From the NCBI RefSeq assembly GCF_029962835.1, contig NC_080579.1:124001-188000 (forward strand): a stretch of DNA of 64,000 bases, in the 5' to 3' direction. Source of the stretch: Magnolia sinica. Taxonomy: Eukaryota; Streptophyta; Magnoliopsida; Magnoliales; Magnoliaceae. The first letter of the stretch is position 1. The number at the start of each line of letters is the position of its first letter. The notes below the pieces were generated by a model, which saw only the letters and a list, made by a program, of their open reading frames with translations, searched no databases and was not told the origin of the DNA. This document shows positions 12,090-25,098 of this stretch, one piece after another. A program made the position numbers and the translations under genes.

Positions 12090-13873
12090 CCTTGGGGGGC
12101 AATGTTGGTTAAATGTCCACATTGTCGAGGTCGATTGTCGATGTCGGTGGTTGATACCGATTATGAGTATGTGACAGCATAGCATCATGATACATGCACA
12201 TACGCATTATCTGCATGTTTGTTATGAGATGTGGTTGATCATTGCATATGTTATTGAGCATGTTGTTATGAGACTCCCTGATAGGCGGAGGTTATCTCAC
12301 ATGAGCACACGGTATACGCAGGGTTGATGCATGACTAGATTGTATGACTCATACATCTTGCATTGTGATTACTATACGCCCTAGCAATATCAGGGCTATA
12401 GCCTCCACAGGCATATCGTGGATGGCCAGATGAGACACCGAAAATATTTTGTTCTAGCATACGGGCCCCATAGATATCCCTGGGTGAAATTTTCTAAACC
12501 TCCGAGCCAGGAGACGCCCTAACGTCGAGACTGAGTGGATACATGAGCGCCTGAGTGCCGAATACCAGGAGGCCGCGTCTCCCACTGTATCGTGGTCGGT
12601 TGGGAGGGGGTATGGCCTTACCCACCCGAGGGTAGGGGGCAATACTAGGCTGAGTTTAACCAGCTCGTGAATGGGTCCACTATCGACGTGCCGGATAGGT
12701 ATTGACAGAGTATTGGCCAGGTGGATAGTGAGGTTTCTTACGCTCACTTGGACTGTGTAGCTGGGAGAGCGGCAGTGTCATTTGGAGTGTACTAAACCCC
12801 GGTGATGATTACAGAGATGAACTGTACTGATACATGGACTTATTGAGCAGGAGTCGCATGCTCATTCATTCATTCATTCACTATCCACTTGGGCTGGTGG
12901 TGCGCGACTATTTGTTACGTGTACATTCGTAATGGCCAGGATTTCAGTTGGGGCGCGCAACTAACCTAAGATCAGGAGTTAACCACGTTGAGACTGACTA
13001 TCCAAATTAGGTATGAGACTAGTTTGAATAGAAGTCCCTTGTGATAGGCCCCATAGCCTGCGATACTACGTACTACCATCCCGACTTCACACTCTAGCAT
13101 GACCACTCCATTCGCACCGCATATTGCATTATATCTATGGCATATGACAATTTGGGTCCTTGTGTTTCTGCATTTATATGGTCTAGGTACGGCTGACGCT
13201 ATTTGTGTTACTCATCAGGAATGTATATTGCATTGCATTCTTTGCATCTGATATTTGGTGCTTTATGACTCCTCATTTGTATAGTTGATTCGTATTGTGT
13301 ATTCTAATATTGTATGACTTATGAACTTGTCAGTATTTCCACTTACTCTGTTATCTTATGATTTGTGATCTTATCAGTATTTCTGCTTACTCTGATAAAT
13401 CATGATCTTGTCAGTATTTCTTCTTATTCCGGTATTGTATGATGATAGCATTGTATTGAATACTTGGCACTTACCTTGTGTACACACTTTCACCACCCAC
13501 TAAGCTTTCTATAAGCTTATGCACGATAGATGCGTGCAGGTGGCGTTAGGTTGCAGCAACGTTGAGCATGGAACATGCAGCAGTCTTCTAGAACTTTGAT
13601 TTTTGGCATATAAATTTTCTCTTTCAGCATTGTACTCAAATGTTTATATTAGTAGCCATGTGATGATAATATTGCCTTTATGATTTGGGTATACTTGTGG
13701 CTATGCTTATTATGATTTAAATGTACATTGAAAAATCCTCCTTGTAGGATCTCAGGATCGGAATTTGGCGTATGAACGCTAGGAGCCGAGAATGGGGTAC
13801 TACGAAGGCTGTCGGCACCGGATTCGGCGATCGGAATTCCAGTGAATCCGATTTCTGGATTTGAGGCGTGACA
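12090..13873 (-). repeat. LTR-like repeat family A, copy 3 (most complete)
   Basis: The shared blocks occur in the order seen in copies 1 and 2: gttggttaaatgtccacatt, ctatacgccctagcaatatcagggc, cactgtatcgtggtcggttg, accagctcgtgaatgggtcc, aagctttctataagcttatgc and atcctccttgtaggatc. The block ends with ggatttgaggcgtgaca at 13873, giving tgtcacgcc on the minus strand. No retroelement proteins are present. The right end touches the first base of the 3.1-kb repeat that follows. The other border is not clear, and the element could extend left to about 11.1 kb. Confidence 0.65.
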
Positions 13874-16401
13874 TGTATAGATTCAATCACTTGACATTTA
13901 TATAATTTTTTAAAAGGGGTTACAGGAATTCAGCTAATGTTTGGCCCATTGGAAACCTACTGGTATTGTCCCTATATACTTATAAAATAACCTAATCAAT
14001 GGTCATCTTGCCGGGATGCTTGGGGGAATCTTGCAACTGTGCATTAGGATAGTGACAAAAGGAGCCTTTGCGACTCGGGTATTATTTTACTGAAATTACA
14101 TTGCTAATATAGTCATTAGGTGCATGATCTGTTTGTTCTTTCTAAGCTTTTCTAAGGTACTTTTTGAAATTGAAAAAAGAAAAAAAGAAGTGCAAGTTGA
14201 GACATCTGCTCTAAATAAATGGAGACATTGTGGTGGACATTGAATTTCTCTAGAGTTTTAGAGGCTAGATTTTGACCACATCTATTAGAAGATTACTTGA
14301 TTTGGTACACACATTAGGAGTATTTGGATAAACTGTCAAATTCAATTGTGGTTGTTCAGGATTCAATTCACTTGGGCATCCAAATGCAGCATGAGAGGGA
14401 AGCCACTAATGATTAAGAGAGGGTGCAGGAATTGTTATTTAAATTTTTTTTTTTTTTTATTATTATTAATAAATAAGAAAAGAAACAATGAAAGTAATTT
14501 TGTCTTTTAGTGCATTTGTCTTTTCATGACTTTATATTTAGCTTTTAAAGTAATTCTCTTGTCCCGTATTGGAAAAGGAGAAATGATCAATAGCCCTTAT
14601 ATTAAATCGTTCCCATTTAGGACTGAATTATGGAAAAAGTTTATGTTACACTTATTTACCATGTGCACCTAACTGCACCACCATGCATCCAAGTATCTGA
14701 AGTGCACCTAATTTATAATCATTCTTCTTGAGAACTGATATATCCTAGAGGCAAAAAGTTGTGACCCAATACATTGGGTGATCATTCCAAATCCATAGTG
14801 GAGGCTTATCTATCTTTAACGTTTTAATAATATGCCTAAGCTCTTCCAAATTTATATATTTTTTGTTTATTTTATTTACTTTATATTTTTGTTACTTTGT
14901 TCATTATTCGATTATTCAATATTACTTCATTTTCTAAGTTATTTATTTTTAAATTATTTCATAAATTCAAGTTTTGAATTATCTGTATCAGAAGTAGATG
15001 TATGCTAACCATACCTATCATAATTGATTTGACTTTTGATCAGTGCTGTAATTTCATTTTATCTCTACAACAACCAGTATGGGTCCTGCCAAATGCTTAC
15101 CAACAAAAGAAAAAGAGAAAAGGTAGGAAACCAAGTTTAAAAGTCCAAAAATGTTATTATACCAAATTCAATAAATCTAAAATGGTATCTTAGAACGATG
15201 AAATAATATAATAGTAGGATTCCAGGGTGCTAGAGTCTTCAGCTTCCATGTCTTATTAATATTTCATTTTCTTTAGGGGGCAAGTCATTTTAATATGCAC
15301 AATGAGGAGCTGTTGGATGCCACCAATGGGAGGAGAGCTGTATTTGGAAGCGATGGTTGCTTAGCAAAGACTTCAATGTAGAAGAATCAGAGGACATGGG
15401 TCAGGGTCTGAGGAGCTAAATTCGGATTTAATTAACCTAATCAACTCATCGGTTGTCGCCACCTTGTTTACAATATTTGGGGAGCTAGACAACTTACAAG
15501 CCTTGTTTATTTGGATGCATATGAATCAAATGGTTGGTCAATCTCAAGGAACCTGAATCTTTAAATAATGACCATGTGGGTTTTTAGAGTGGTTAATTTC
15601 AGCTTTGACTACCAATCAATGAGGATCCATACCTGCCATATGGTGTGTCATGGCATTTTTTCTGGCCTGGCATTTTCCCCAGCACAAATGCCATTTATCT
15701 CATTTGGACCGTCCATCGTGAATCCTGCTGCCGACCATTAGGGTTAGGCCGGCAGATGAACTGTCTGTATCCAGTCCCAACTGAACCATGTGTAAGGTAA
15801 CTTGTAAGGAGACATGTTCCACTGCTACACACTGATTTTCAAGGGGGGTGGGGGCCTTGAGATGGTGCAGCTGGCACAAGGGCAGAAAGATAAACATACT
15901 AAATGGAAAGGTGATCACAAGACAGACTGGAAAGCTCGAGGGTGGGTCTAATCGCCTGGTGCTCCCCCATACCTCAGCTGCTGTCTACTCACGAGCAACA
16001 GGGCTTCCCTAACAAACATCTATAAATGAGGCCGGGATTTTGGGGACCTAGACAACTCATCTGTGGCACCATGGCTGGCAATGCTGCCCAGAGTTCTTCC
16101 ATTTGCTGCACATTGGACAGTTCAATGAGGAAATATAGCCAGTGGTCCAAATGAAATGGCACTGGTTAGATGCCCCAGATTGTTCAATAGGAGGAGATTT
16201 TAGATCCATGTGTGATGGGCCCCACCTGTACAGAATGCATGCCCCAATGAAAGCACCAGTGATTCAGAACCAGGCATTGATGTGTAATATCTAATATAAG
16301 CCATGAGTGGATATGCGTATACATGGTAGATATTTTTTTGCATGTCATTGGGTTTTATTTATTTATTTACGGCCAGAAAATGTTTCCATGTTACGAAGCA
16401 G

Positions 16402-16450
<49 letters not shown>

Positions 16451-16944
16451 AGCCAGAAAATGTCTCCATGTCACGAAGCACAGAAAGACTAGAGTAATAC
16501 TAAAAAAACCTGCAAAATTCAGGACTCAATACATCGAGCTCCGAGTGATACAATTTAGAACTAGGTATTGGAAGCAAGTCCAGGTTCCCGGATATCATAC
16601 ACAAGACCTCATGGAACTTGTTCCACTTTTAAGTGAAAAAAATTGTGATTGGCAAAACAAAAATCACATGAAAAGCAAAGGCACATATAGGTGCTTCAGC
16701 CTACCAACTTTGCCCGGTTTTCTTCCATGATTCTTTGAAGCTCTTTCTGACTGGCTCCAATCAAACCTTTTGCAGTGTCAAAGGTAGTCAGCCTAATGCT
16801 GCAAAAGAACTCTTCAGGTGTTAACAAGAGCAGAGTTACCATTAAAGTTTAAGAAACTAAAATCAACTTGGAATTTGGTCAGCACCCAGCTGAGCATGAC
16901 ATAGAAAATACTCAGGTAAATGTATTAACAGTAAAGTTCTAAAA
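13873..16944. repeat. 3.1-kb direct repeat, copy A
   Basis: Nearly identical to 18242-21374 from 'atgtatagattcaatcac' to 'gtaaagttctaaaa'. Differences are scattered substitutions, small indels and a different (CT)n length (16404-16448 here). Copy A carries a full copy of the last exon of the carrier gene at 16696-16798. The rest is non-coding, including an AT-rich stretch near 14440-14480 and a gtgatgggccccacc piece at 16212. Read on the minus strand, it lies downstream of the PRISE gene. Confidence 0.95.
16696..16798 (-). pseudogene. Duplicated terminal exon of the carrier gene (copy A)
   Basis: The acceptor (ttttgcag, 16799-16806) is followed by 103 nt that read in the same phase as the proximal last exon: IRLTTFDTAKG, then QKELQRIMEENRAKLVG and TGA at 16696-16698. 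Only two bases differ from the proximal copy at 21126-21228. One is silent (TTG/TTA) and one changes V to A in FDTxK. Acceptor and reading frame are intact, so it could in principle serve as an alternative terminal exon across the intervening PRISE gene. More likely it is an orphan copy. Confidence 0.85.
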
Positions 16945-17047
16945 TGATTCAAATAACCTGTTTGGAAGTATCACCACCCATTTGTTTGTTTGGTAAGAAG
17001 AGTTGAGAGACTTTGTGGTGCACCACATTCTCCTGCCTCCTCTCAAG

Positions 17048-18238
17048 TCAAGGAATGAGTTTCTCTTCCCTCATGCAATCCACCCAATACAAGATGGATT
17101 CTACTGTCCCAAAACTCGTTCCAAAACCCAGCCGTTCTACCTTGTTCCGACTCGCCAATATCTTCACCGGGCATCCAAAGACAGCATCCATGAACCACCA
17201 ATTGGCAAGATCCTCCATTTGTGTCCTTTTGAGTCCCTCTTTCTCCACAATCTCCTCCCAGACTGGACCCTTATCATGCATTGCAGCTGAGAATGTGAAA
17301 CTCGGCACGAACATTTCTTCAGGCACGAACACTTGAAATTTAGCTGCAAGAGCCAGCCAGATCTCCTTCCATGTGAAAGGTGAGCCACTGACCGCATTGA
17401 ACGCCTCTCCAATAGCCAATGATACACTATCATCAGTGGACGCCCAGATATGCTGCTGGGCCACTAGCCGAGCATCGGACGCATCTATATACGCCTCCTC
17501 CCAACACATCCTTGCACCCCCTACAACAAAAGGGAGGCTTAGATGCCGGCAAATGGACGCGTAAACGCATAGGCTTCCCATGAAGTTAAATGCAGTCCTT
17601 GGAGAACTGCCTAACAAGAGCCCCGGGCGGTGCACCGACCATCCCACATTGCTGGTTAATCTCTCCCTGAGCAAATCCTCCAGGGCATAGTAGAAGTTGT
17701 AACTTTCAAGGACCCTTGGGCTCTCTTCATCGTAGTAAACAACTCCACCACTGTCGAAAGGAGCAGCTGATGGGATGTAGTGCTTGGTACCTGTTTGGAG
17801 GGACACATGCTTCAATGCTTTGGCTCTTGGGAGGATTGCATTGAGGACATTGGACATCATGGCCTGGTTCTGATCGCAACACTCCTTGCTTCCCAAGGGG
17901 AATTGGCTTGCCCAAGTGACCCAAAAGATGTGGGTAACATCCTCTAGCAAGGAGAGCTTTTCCATGGTGTCTACAGGATCTAGGAGGTCACATGAGATGA
18001 AATAGTAGTTGTAGCCTTGGCTGGGGAAACCATCCGGCCTGCGAGCGATGCCGTAGACCTTCCATTCAGATCTCATCGTTAGGCTCCTGGCCAGCTCCTT
18101 GCCAACCAGCCCGGTGACGCCGATGATGAGGGCAACATTCTGGGTGGCCTTGATTTCTTGGCCCATCAGCTTACAACTTTGGTGGTACTTTTGGTTTGGG
18201 CCCCTTGTATTGAGGATGCTATGCATAGGTGCGTGCAT
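17048..18238 (-). CDS. PRISE-type short-chain reductase (progesterone 5-beta-reductase/iridoid-synthase-like)
   Basis: A soluble NAD(P)H-dependent reductase of the extended SDR family (SDR75E type). Family members reduce activated C=C bonds of enones and enals, such as progesterone or 8-oxogeranial. The real substrate here is unknown. The frame is open for 396 codons from the first ATG (18238), with one exon. Seen in order: the Rossmann motif [10 protein letters not shown], the NADP-selecting [30 protein letters not shown], the catalytic-type motif [10 protein letters not shown] (Tyr of YxxxD/E), then [28 protein letters not shown], and the family C-terminus [14 protein letters not shown]. 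The Lys of TGTKHY is present. No domain is missing, and the length is close to the usual ~390. A later ATG at 18166 (MGQEIK, 372 aa) starts nearer the Rossmann fold and may be the true start. The open frame begins further upstream only with GTG. The pattern resembles the Arabidopsis At5g58750-like clade, from memory. The gene sits between the two 3.1-kb direct repeats. Confidence 0.9.
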   Translation of the reverse strand: MHAPMHSILNTRGPNQKYHQSCKLMGQEIKATQNVALIIGVTGLVGKELARSLTMRSEWKVYGIARRPDGFPSQGYNYYFISCDLLDPVDTMEKLSLLEDVTHIFWVTWASQFPLGSKECCDQNQAMMSNVLNAILPRAKALKHVSLQTGTKHYIPSAAPFDSGGVVYYDEESPRVLESYNFYYALEDLLRERLTSNVGWSVHRPGLLLGSSPRTAFNFMGSLCVYASICRHLSLPFVVGGARMCWEEAYIDASDARLVAQQHIWASTDDSVSLAIGEAFNAVSGSPFTWKEIWLALAAKFQVFVPEEMFVPSFTFSAAMHDKGPVWEEIVEKEGLKRTQMEDLANWWFMDAVFGCPVKILASRNKVERLGFGTSFGTVESILYWVDCMREEKLIP

Positions 18239-18241
18239 TTT

Positions 18242-20779
18242 ATGTATAGATTCAATCACTTGACATTTATATAATTTTTTAAAAAGGGTTACAGGAATTC
18301 AGCTAATGTTTGGCCCATTGGAAAGCTATTGGTATTGTCCCTATATACTAATAAAATAACCTAATCAATGGTCATCTTGCCGGGATGCTTGGGGGAATCT
18401 TGCAACTGTGCATTGGGATAGCGACAAAAGGAGCCTTTGCGACTCAGGTATTATTTTACTGAAATTGCATTGCTAATATAGTCATTAGCTGCATGACCTG
18501 TTTGTTCTTTCTAAGCTTTTCTAAGGTACTAAGCTTTTCTAAGGTACTGTTTGAAATTGAAAAAAAAAAAAAAAGAAGTACAAGTTGAGACATCTGCTCT
18601 AAATAAGTGGAGACATTGTGGTGGCCATTGAATTTCTCTAGAGTTTTAGAGGCTAGATTTTGACCACATCTATTAGAAGATTACTTGATTTGGTACACAC
18701 ATTAGGAGTATTTGGATAAACTGTCAAATTCAATTGTGGTTGTTCAGGATTCAATTCACTTGGGGCATCCAAATGCAGCATGAGAGGGAAGCCACTAATG
18801 ATTAAGAGAGGGTGCAGGAATTGTTATTTAATTTATTTATTTTTTTTATTATTATTAATAAATAAGAAAAGAAACAATGAAAGTAATTTTGTCTTTTAGT
18901 GCATTTGTCTTTTCATGACTTTATATTTAGCTTTTAAAGTAATTCTCTTGTCCCGTATTGAAAAGGGAGAAATGATAAATAGCCCTTATATTAAATCGTT
19001 CCCATTTAGGACTGAATTATGGAAAAAGTTTATGTTACACTTATTTACGATGTGCACATAACTGCACCACCATGCATCCAAGTATCTGAAGTGCACCTAA
19101 TTTATAATCGTTCTTTTTCTTGAGAACTGATATATCCTAGAGGCAAAAAGTTGTGACCCAATACATTGGGTGATCATTCCAAATCCATAGTGGAGGCTTA
19201 TCTATCTTTAACGTTTTAATAATATGCCTAAGCTCTTCCAAATTTATATATTTTTTGTTTATTTTATTTACTTTATATTTTTGTTACTTTGTTCATTATT
19301 CGATTATTCAATATTACTTCATTTTCTAAGTTATTTATTTTTAAATTATTTCATAAATTCAAGTTTTGAATTATCTGTATCAGAAGTAGATGTATGCTAA
19401 CCATGCCTATCATAATTGATTTGACTTTTGATCAGTGCTGTAATTTCATTTTATCTCTACAACAACCAGTATGGGTCCTGCCAAATGCTTACCAACAAAA
19501 GAAAAAGAGAAAAGGTAGGAAACCAAGTTTAAAAATCCAAAAATGTTATTATACCAAATTCAATAAATCTAAAATGGTATCTTAGAACGATGAAATAATA
19601 TAATAGTAGGATTCCAGGGTGCTAGAGTCTTCAGCTTCCATATTTTATTAATATTTCATTTTCTTTAGGGGGCAAGTCATTTTAATATGCACAATGAGGA
19701 GCTGTTGGATGCCACCAATGGGAGGAGAGCTGTATTTGGAAGCGATGGTTGCTTAGCAAAGACTTCAATGTAGAAGAATCAGAGGACATGGGTCAGGGTC
19801 TGGGGAGCTAAATTCGGATTTAATTAACCTAATCAACTCATCGGTTGTCGCCACCTTGTTTACAATATTTGGGGAGCTAGACAACTTACAAGCCTTGTTT
19901 ATTTGGATGCATATGAATCAAATGGTTGGTCAATCTCAAGGAACCTGAATCTTTAAGTAATGACCATGTGGGTTTTTAGAGTGGTTAATTTCAGCTTTGA
20001 CTACCAATCAATGAGGATCCATACCTGCCATATGGTGTGTCATGGCATTTTTTCTGGCCTGGCATTTTCCCCAGCACAAATGCCATTTATCTCATTTTGG
20101 ACCGTCCATCGTGAATCCTGCTGCCGACCATTAGGGTTAGGCCGGCAGATGAACTGTCTGTATCCAGTCCCAACTGAACCATGTGTAAGGTAACTTGTAA
20201 GGAGACATGTTCCACTGCTACACACTGATTTTCAGGGGGGGTGGGGGCCTTGAGATGGTGCAGCTGGCACATCGGCAGAAAGATAAATATATTAAATGGA
20301 AAGGTGATCACAAGACAGACTGGAAAGCTCAAGGGTGGGTCTAATAGCCTGGTGCTCCCCCATACCTCAGCTGCTGTCTACTCACGAGCAACAGGGCTTC
20401 CCTAACAAACATCTATAAATGAGGCCGGGATTTTGGGGACCTAGACAACTCATCTGTGGCACCATGGCTGGCAATGCTGCCCAGAGTCCTTCCATTTGCT
20501 GCACATTGGACAGTTCAATGAGGAAATATAGCCAGTGGTCCAAATGAAATGGCACTGGTTAGATGCCCCAGATTGTTCAATAGGAGGAGATTTTAGATCC
20601 ATGTGTGATGGGCCCCACCTGTACAGAATGCATGCCCCAATGAAAGCACCAGTGATTCAGAACCAGGCATTGATGTGTAATATCTAATATAAGCCATGAG
20701 TGGATATGCGTATACATGGTAGATACTTTTTTGCATGTCATTGGGTTTTTTTTTTTTTATTATTTGAGGGGGGGGGGGT

Positions 20780-20814
<35 letters not shown>

Positions 20815-21374
20815 AGCCAGAAAATGTTTCCATGTTTCGAAGCAGGGGGAGGGTCTCTCTCTCTCTCTCTCTCTCTCTCTACAGCCAGAAAATGTCTCCA
20901 TGTCACGAAGCACAGAAAGACTAGAGTAATACTAAAAAACCTGCAAAATTCAGGACTCAATACATCGAGCTCCGAGTGATACAATTTAGAACTAGTTATT
21001 GGAAGCAAGTCTAGGTTCCCGGATATCATACACAAGACCTCATGGAACTTGTTCCACTTTTTAGTGAAAAAATTGTGATTGGCAAAACAAAAATCACATG
21101 AAAAGCAAAGGCACATATAGGTGCTTCAGCCTACTAACTTTGCCCGGTTTTCTTCCATGATTCTTTGAAGCTCTTTCTGACTGGCTCCAATCAAACCTTT
21201 TACAGTGTCAAAGGTAGTCAGCCTAATGCTGCAAAAGAACTCTTCAGGTGTTAACAAGAGCAGAGTTACCATTAAAGTTTAAGAAACTAAAATCAACTTG
21301 GAATTTGGTCAGCACCCAGCTGAGCATGGCATAGAAAATACTCAGGTAAATGTATTAACAGTAAAGTTCTAAAA
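18242..21374. repeat. 3.1-kb direct repeat, copy B
   Basis: The partner of 13873-16944. It holds the functional last exon (21126-21228) of the carrier gene and part of intron 9, so this is probably the original location. Compared with copy A it has an extra 'aagcttttctaaggtact' block near 18519-18545. Its (CT)n zone is expanded and duplicated (20782-20812 and about 20855-20881), with a g-run before it. The right border falls inside intron 9 at the aaaa before ggtgattatatg. Confidence 0.95.
18266..18273 (-). promoter_or_regulatory. Possible TATA box before the PRISE gene
   Basis: On the minus strand TATATAAA lies 28 bp before the first ATG. It belongs to the 3.1-kb repeat, not to PRISE-specific DNA. 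If it is used, transcription would begin at or just after the first ATG, which would favour the downstream start at 18166. It may also be a chance AT-rich match. Confidence 0.3.
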
Positions 21375-24300
21375 GGTGATTATATGAGTGAAGCACTCGG
21401 CTGATGCAAGGGGGTGGAAACGAACCTGCTGTTTGGGAGATTCTTCAATGCATTAGGTACAAAACCCCTGTACAACCCAATGAAACCATCGCGTGCCACA
21501 ATACCTGCATTCACATCGGGGCAATCAGAGGATTGCTTTCCTTCGCAATAGGCAATTTCTGTTGGAAGCAAATCAGAGATCAACAATTTTTATTTTTATT
21601 ATTATTATTATTATTATTTTTATTTTTAATTTTTTGCAAAAGGTGGAACAGGCCACCAACTGTATATATTAAGTGGACAAAATGTACAACCATTCGGGCA
21701 TGCCCGGAACAAAAAGAGCGGGCCCAGCCTATTGTGTAAGAGAGGTGAAGGAGAGGAGAGGGGAAGGAAAACTGGGAGAGGTGCCAGGGGGCTGGGGGAA
21801 GGCAGCAAAGGAAAACAGAGATCAACAGTTGCACAACAGAAGACTACATGAACTAAACTGAGAACTGCAGTATCATTGGACACAGGCTGGATACACTGCC
21901 CACCAGATAACTAAAATCAGCACCACTAATCATGAAAATTCAAAGAGTCAGACTTTAAATCTCCTAGATTTATAGGTGGTTCACCAAGTGAGAAACATTA
22001 AGCCCATCCACAAAAATGGAAGAGTGTGAGCCTTGGATGCTGATTAGTCAACCCAAACATACAAACTCTTTGTTCATCCCCTCCCCCTGGGCAACTTTAA
22101 CTCCAAGTTCTTTCTTTACATGCATTGAAAATCACACAATCTCCAAATTAGAATTATAAATGACACCACCAATGCAAGCCCGCCCAGAATCTCAGGTGGC
22201 CTCACACCACCCAGGCAAGCCTGCCCAGAATCTCAGGTGGCCTCACACCACCAAGGCAAGCTGCCTTCAATTTCAAAATGTTTGCAAACACCCAGATATT
22301 TGGTTCTGAATTATTTCGAGGGAAAACTGAAGAAACGTGGAAGATAATGGCTCATCCAGCAAGTTCAAAAAAAAAAAAAAAAGCTCTTGCTCCTTGCATC
22401 TCTGATTTCACTTTTAAAGTTTGTAGTTTTGTCCAGCTCAAGTCACCAAATAGTGGAAAAGACTCACACTTTGCACACTTCATTGCCCCCATTCTACTCC
22501 ATATAAGAATCTCCAGCTTCACAATGTGACTTGATTCTTATCAAGGGTGAATACAGAATCATGGATAAGCCTCACAACATTTGAAAGAATAAGGGGGGCT
22601 GCATAAATGAATAATCATCACATTTGCATTATGGAACATGGATGAATCCCCCACAAATGAGTGAGCGTGGGAGAGAGACTGCCAATCAAAGGCGAGATTG
22701 TCAAAATCCAACTGGAGATTGTCAAAATCCAACTGGATAACAATTGGTTGATAGCAGAGTTTAAGAACTCAATGCAACTCAAAACTCAATTAAGACTTGG
22801 TTGAGTGAGGGAACAGAGTTCCTATAAAAACCTAAAGAATGTGATGGGCAATAGAACAAAATTGAGTGATCAATATGCTCAATAAATATACAGAAAAAAA
22901 AAAGGAAAAAAAAGAAAGAAAAAAGAAAGCCCAATCAGTTGCTTGAGATGAAATTTCCAACGACCACATAAGCTTTAAAACAAATTAAAGTACTCAACTG
23001 CCTACCCCATTGGGATAAAGGCTTTGATGGTGGTGGTGGTGGTGATTCAAGTACTCAACCAAGTCAACTTGGACTTGATTCTCAGCAACTTTGAATTGAT
23101 TTCAAGCTTTTAACATTGGTTGGAAGTTGCAAAGGAATCCAGCAACCCAGAGGCCTCATGAAAGTCTCATGAACACATCCGACTAGACCATATGGATGCC
23201 ATCCTGAATGTTTGCTGTTAGGCAGAAGATAGAAGAGTTTCTTTCCGTTCCCCCTAGAGTATCTAGGAAATAGACAAGCTGAACCTCTTGTTTCTGTACT
23301 TATGTTTCAAGCTGTAGATAGTCCAAATAAGCAAAATATGATACAGGAGGATATTTAATTCAAGCACAATAAAATACTGATCTGGAAATGAGGAAGATGA
23401 TAGAAAATATCCCACTATGCACAAAACACAATATTCTAAACAGCAAGTGGATTCATATTTCTGACTTCCAACAGATCAAACATTCCATATTTGTTGACAA
23501 AAATGCATCATGTATTCTTTTTTCTTTGAAAGACACATCATGTAAGGTACGGTTGGAGATAGAAAAATAAACAAAATGATAGAAATATATGAAAATGATT
23601 TCAATAATGATATTTTCTACAATTAGGGAACAATTAAGACAACAACAACCTCACTGAAATTGTGCCTTAAAGAACACATTAGAACCCAACTAAATGAAGT
23701 TAGCAAAATCAATCAATTCAATCGGTTATGTTGGCAAGTTTGTAATGGTTAGAGGTGACGCAATTTACCTGGAAAAGCATCCAGAACAGTCCTGTATGGT
23801 GAACCCCTCATTTGCATCTGCCTTCTCACAGTGTCCAAAGGATAGCACATCAGTGTAGCAAGGGTCGCAGATAACAAAGCAGTTGCAAGAGATGACTCAG
23901 GCCTCTTTTGATACTTCTCTGGTAGAGATTTCTTGACCCTAGCATTTTACATACCAACAAATGCTATTTCAGATTGGCTTTGATTTTTGGTTACCTCCTC
24001 TATAAATATAAAAGAACATCTGAAATGGTAGGCTCACAAGTCAAAAATGCAAAAATTCACAGCAATGTAGGGTGCAATTCCAAGAAGTGAAGGTCCAAGA
24101 CCACTGTAAAAAGAAGCAAGTCCTTCATCTCTTAGCATGTTGAGTGCAACCTAAAAATAACCCATTAATAACATGCATTAGAAAAATAAAAAATAAAAAA
24201 TCAAATGCCTGTCTTATGAAACATTATTGAACATAAAAGCTTTCACCTCAGACATCGTTCTGGATCCAGGTTCAACTGCTAACCTTAACCGCAGGACATC

Positions 24301-25059
24301 TAAAGGATATGTGACCTGAAGAAAAAACATGCACTACAATGGTGAGCATGAAAAGAAAGTACTGGAATGGAAGCAGCAGGTGAGAACGAGGGAGACAAAG
24401 ATTTGGCATAGTTTCTTTATGTTGTTAGGAGTGGCATGGAATGGTCAGCTCTTTTGAGCTTGGAAGAGAGGAAGGGGGACGTATTTGGCATCTTTGTCTT
24501 CTAGCTGAGATTTGGAGCATTTGGATGGAAAGAAACAGTTGGTCTTTCAGGAATCGAAAGGGCGCCTTTTGGAAGTCTTCAATCGGGCAAAATTGAATGT
24601 CATGAAATGGGCGAGTGTATTCAGTGTTTTGGGCATAGATAAGTTTCCTGCCTTGTGGCTAGAGTTGTAATTGTTTTTTCTTTGTTTTTCTTTTATTTGT
24701 ATTCTTTGGCTCCAGCCGTTTATTAATAAAGTGATCATCGTTTCCCAAAATAATAATAATAATAATAGTAATAATAAATAAATAAATAAACAAGGGAGAC
24801 CAAGCCAGAGAGCTTAGTAGAACTTACAATAGTGGAGGTCATCCCAGCACAAGCCCCTGCTACCAGTCTCCCAACAACAGAGAGCTCCCCATCCTTCCCT
24901 CTGAAAAGTTTCTATATCCCAAAATGCAAAAGATAGATCACATGTCTTGGACATCACAAACTGAATACTGGTTCCGACAGGCCAAATGAAACCATACCAG
25001 ATTGTATTAAGTTTCCATATCCGAAAATGCAAAAGAAAGATCACATGTCTTGATCATTG

Positions 25060-25098
<39 letters not shown>

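Noticed and set aside
17003-17336. Plus-strand frames opposite the PRISE gene
   Set aside because: Shadows of the minus-strand gene.
18239-18259. PRISE start at a GTG (18259)
   Set aside because: Nuclear plant genes start at ATG. This codon is in the repeat, and the first ATG is at 18238.
13873-21374. The 3.1-kb repeats as LTRs of one retrotransposon with PRISE inside
   Set aside because: No TG..CA ends, no primer-binding site or polypurine tract at the inner borders, no target duplication, and the repeats contain a host-gene exon and intron.
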